DNA of 64,000 bases from Chryseobacterium mucoviscidosis (GTDB lineage Bacteria > Bacteroidota > Bacteroidia > Flavobacteriales > Weeksellaceae). The notes beneath the pieces were generated by a model. That model was not told the DNA's origin. It did not search any database and was given only the letters and a program-made list of their open reading frames with translations. The translations under genes and the position numbers were made by a program. The stretch lies in assembly GCF_002177115.1 (NCBI RefSeq), contig NZ_MVAG01000113.1:1-64000 (forward strand), in the 5' to 3' direction. This document shows positions 63,823 to 64,000 of the stretch, one piece after another; the stretch's first letter is position 1; each line of letters opens with the position of its first letter.

Positions 63823-64000
63823 TTAGTAGCGGATTCCAGTTGTCTTTTCCTTTTAAAACCTGTTCTCTTGTATATTTTTTGGCTTCGGTTTTGGTTAGCT
63901 GATGCGACCATGATACTCTTTTGGAGTGATCTGAACCGCTTCCTTTGGAGTTAAATTCTGCATAAAACGTGGTCTTTTCTGCATCGGGCTTGTTCCAGTT
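63812..64000 (-). CDS. CE8 pectin methylesterase, C-terminal part
   Basis: The last 62 codons of a minus-strand gene running out of the window, ending at TAA 63812-63814. The residues TTFYAEFNSKGSGS, RVSWSHQLTKTEAKKYT and DNWNP match the C-terminus of the CE8 gene at 54566-55537 (YYAEFGSKGEGG, RVNWSHQLTKKDLKNYT, DGWNP). It is therefore a second CE8 copy in the locus. Confidence 0.8.
   Translation of the reverse strand, partial: NWNKPDAEKTTFYAEFNSKGSGSDHSKRVSWSHQLTKTEAKKYTREQVLKGKDNWNPLLNFK

Noticed and set aside
1..64000. CRISPR arrays, rRNA genes, complete insertion sequences, replication origin
   Set aside because: Looked for; the tandem repeats at 11901 and 12268 have no spacers of unique sequence and no Cas genes nearby. 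Only degenerate tRNA-like sequence was seen.

Overview
The window looks like chromosomal DNA of a Bacteroidota member of the Flavobacteriales, most likely Chryseobacterium or a close relative. That is an inference from AT-rich DNA, A-rich leaders without clear Shine-Dalgarno sequences, TAnnTTTG-type -7 boxes, type IX secretion (T9SS) C-terminal sorting domains on five proteins, PUL-type glycan enzymes, YXYXY/LuxR-type membrane regulators, DUF6266-type gene remnants and families of short dispersed palindromes. No rRNA, intact tRNA, CRISPR array or complete insertion sequence was seen.

Layout. (1) 0-12.5 kb: a surface and accessory segment bounded by two ~283-bp direct repeats that each carry the start of a decayed DUF6266-type gene. 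Between them lie a TPR membrane LuxR-type regulator (minus strand), a small secreted protein, a large secreted adhesin-like protein with a small companion, a T9SS-exported reprolysin-like metalloprotease and two small HTH proteins. (2) 12.5-14.2 kb: a LytS/LytTR two-component pair, followed by a MITE-like element. (3) 14.6-20.7 kb: DUF3500 lipoprotein, TonB-dependent receptor, DUF3500-T9SS protein and HupE/UreJ membrane protein, a plausible but unproven metal-acquisition cluster. (4) 21.1-25.7 kb: a 1540-aa FG-GAP/UnbV surface protein with a T9SS domain.

(5) 26.3-48.6 kb: a beta-1,3-glucan (laminarin-type) utilisation locus with no SusC/SusD pair. It encodes a secreted glycosidase fused to an outer-membrane beta-barrel-like region, a surface lipoprotein with tandem binding modules, a GH16 lipoprotein, a cytoplasmic GH149-like beta-glucan phosphorylase, a GH17 lipoprotein, a GH30 lipoprotein, an MFS transporter fused to a GH17 domain, a stand-alone cytoplasmic GH17, a GH16-T9SS enzyme, a T9SS binding protein and a YXYXY/LuxR one-component membrane regulator. 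A reasonable model is: surface cleavage by GH16, binding and entry through the fusion barrel, periplasmic trimming by GH17 and GH30, inner-membrane import by the MFS-GH17 protein, and cytoplasmic processing by GH17 plus phosphorolysis. This is the most novel-looking system in the window.

(6) 49.3-64.0 kb: a pectin locus. A plus-strand pair (DUF4861, PL10) converges on a long minus-strand series: PL1, KdgF-like cupin, CE12 esterase, CE8 pectin methylesterase, alpha/beta esterase, GH28, second CE12, GH43, GH105, second DUF4861, a broken pectate-lyase C-terminus, and a second CE8 cut off by the window edge. Together these would de-esterify and cut homogalacturonan and rhamnogalacturonan and process the unsaturated products. 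Its SusC/SusD genes, if any, lie outside the window.
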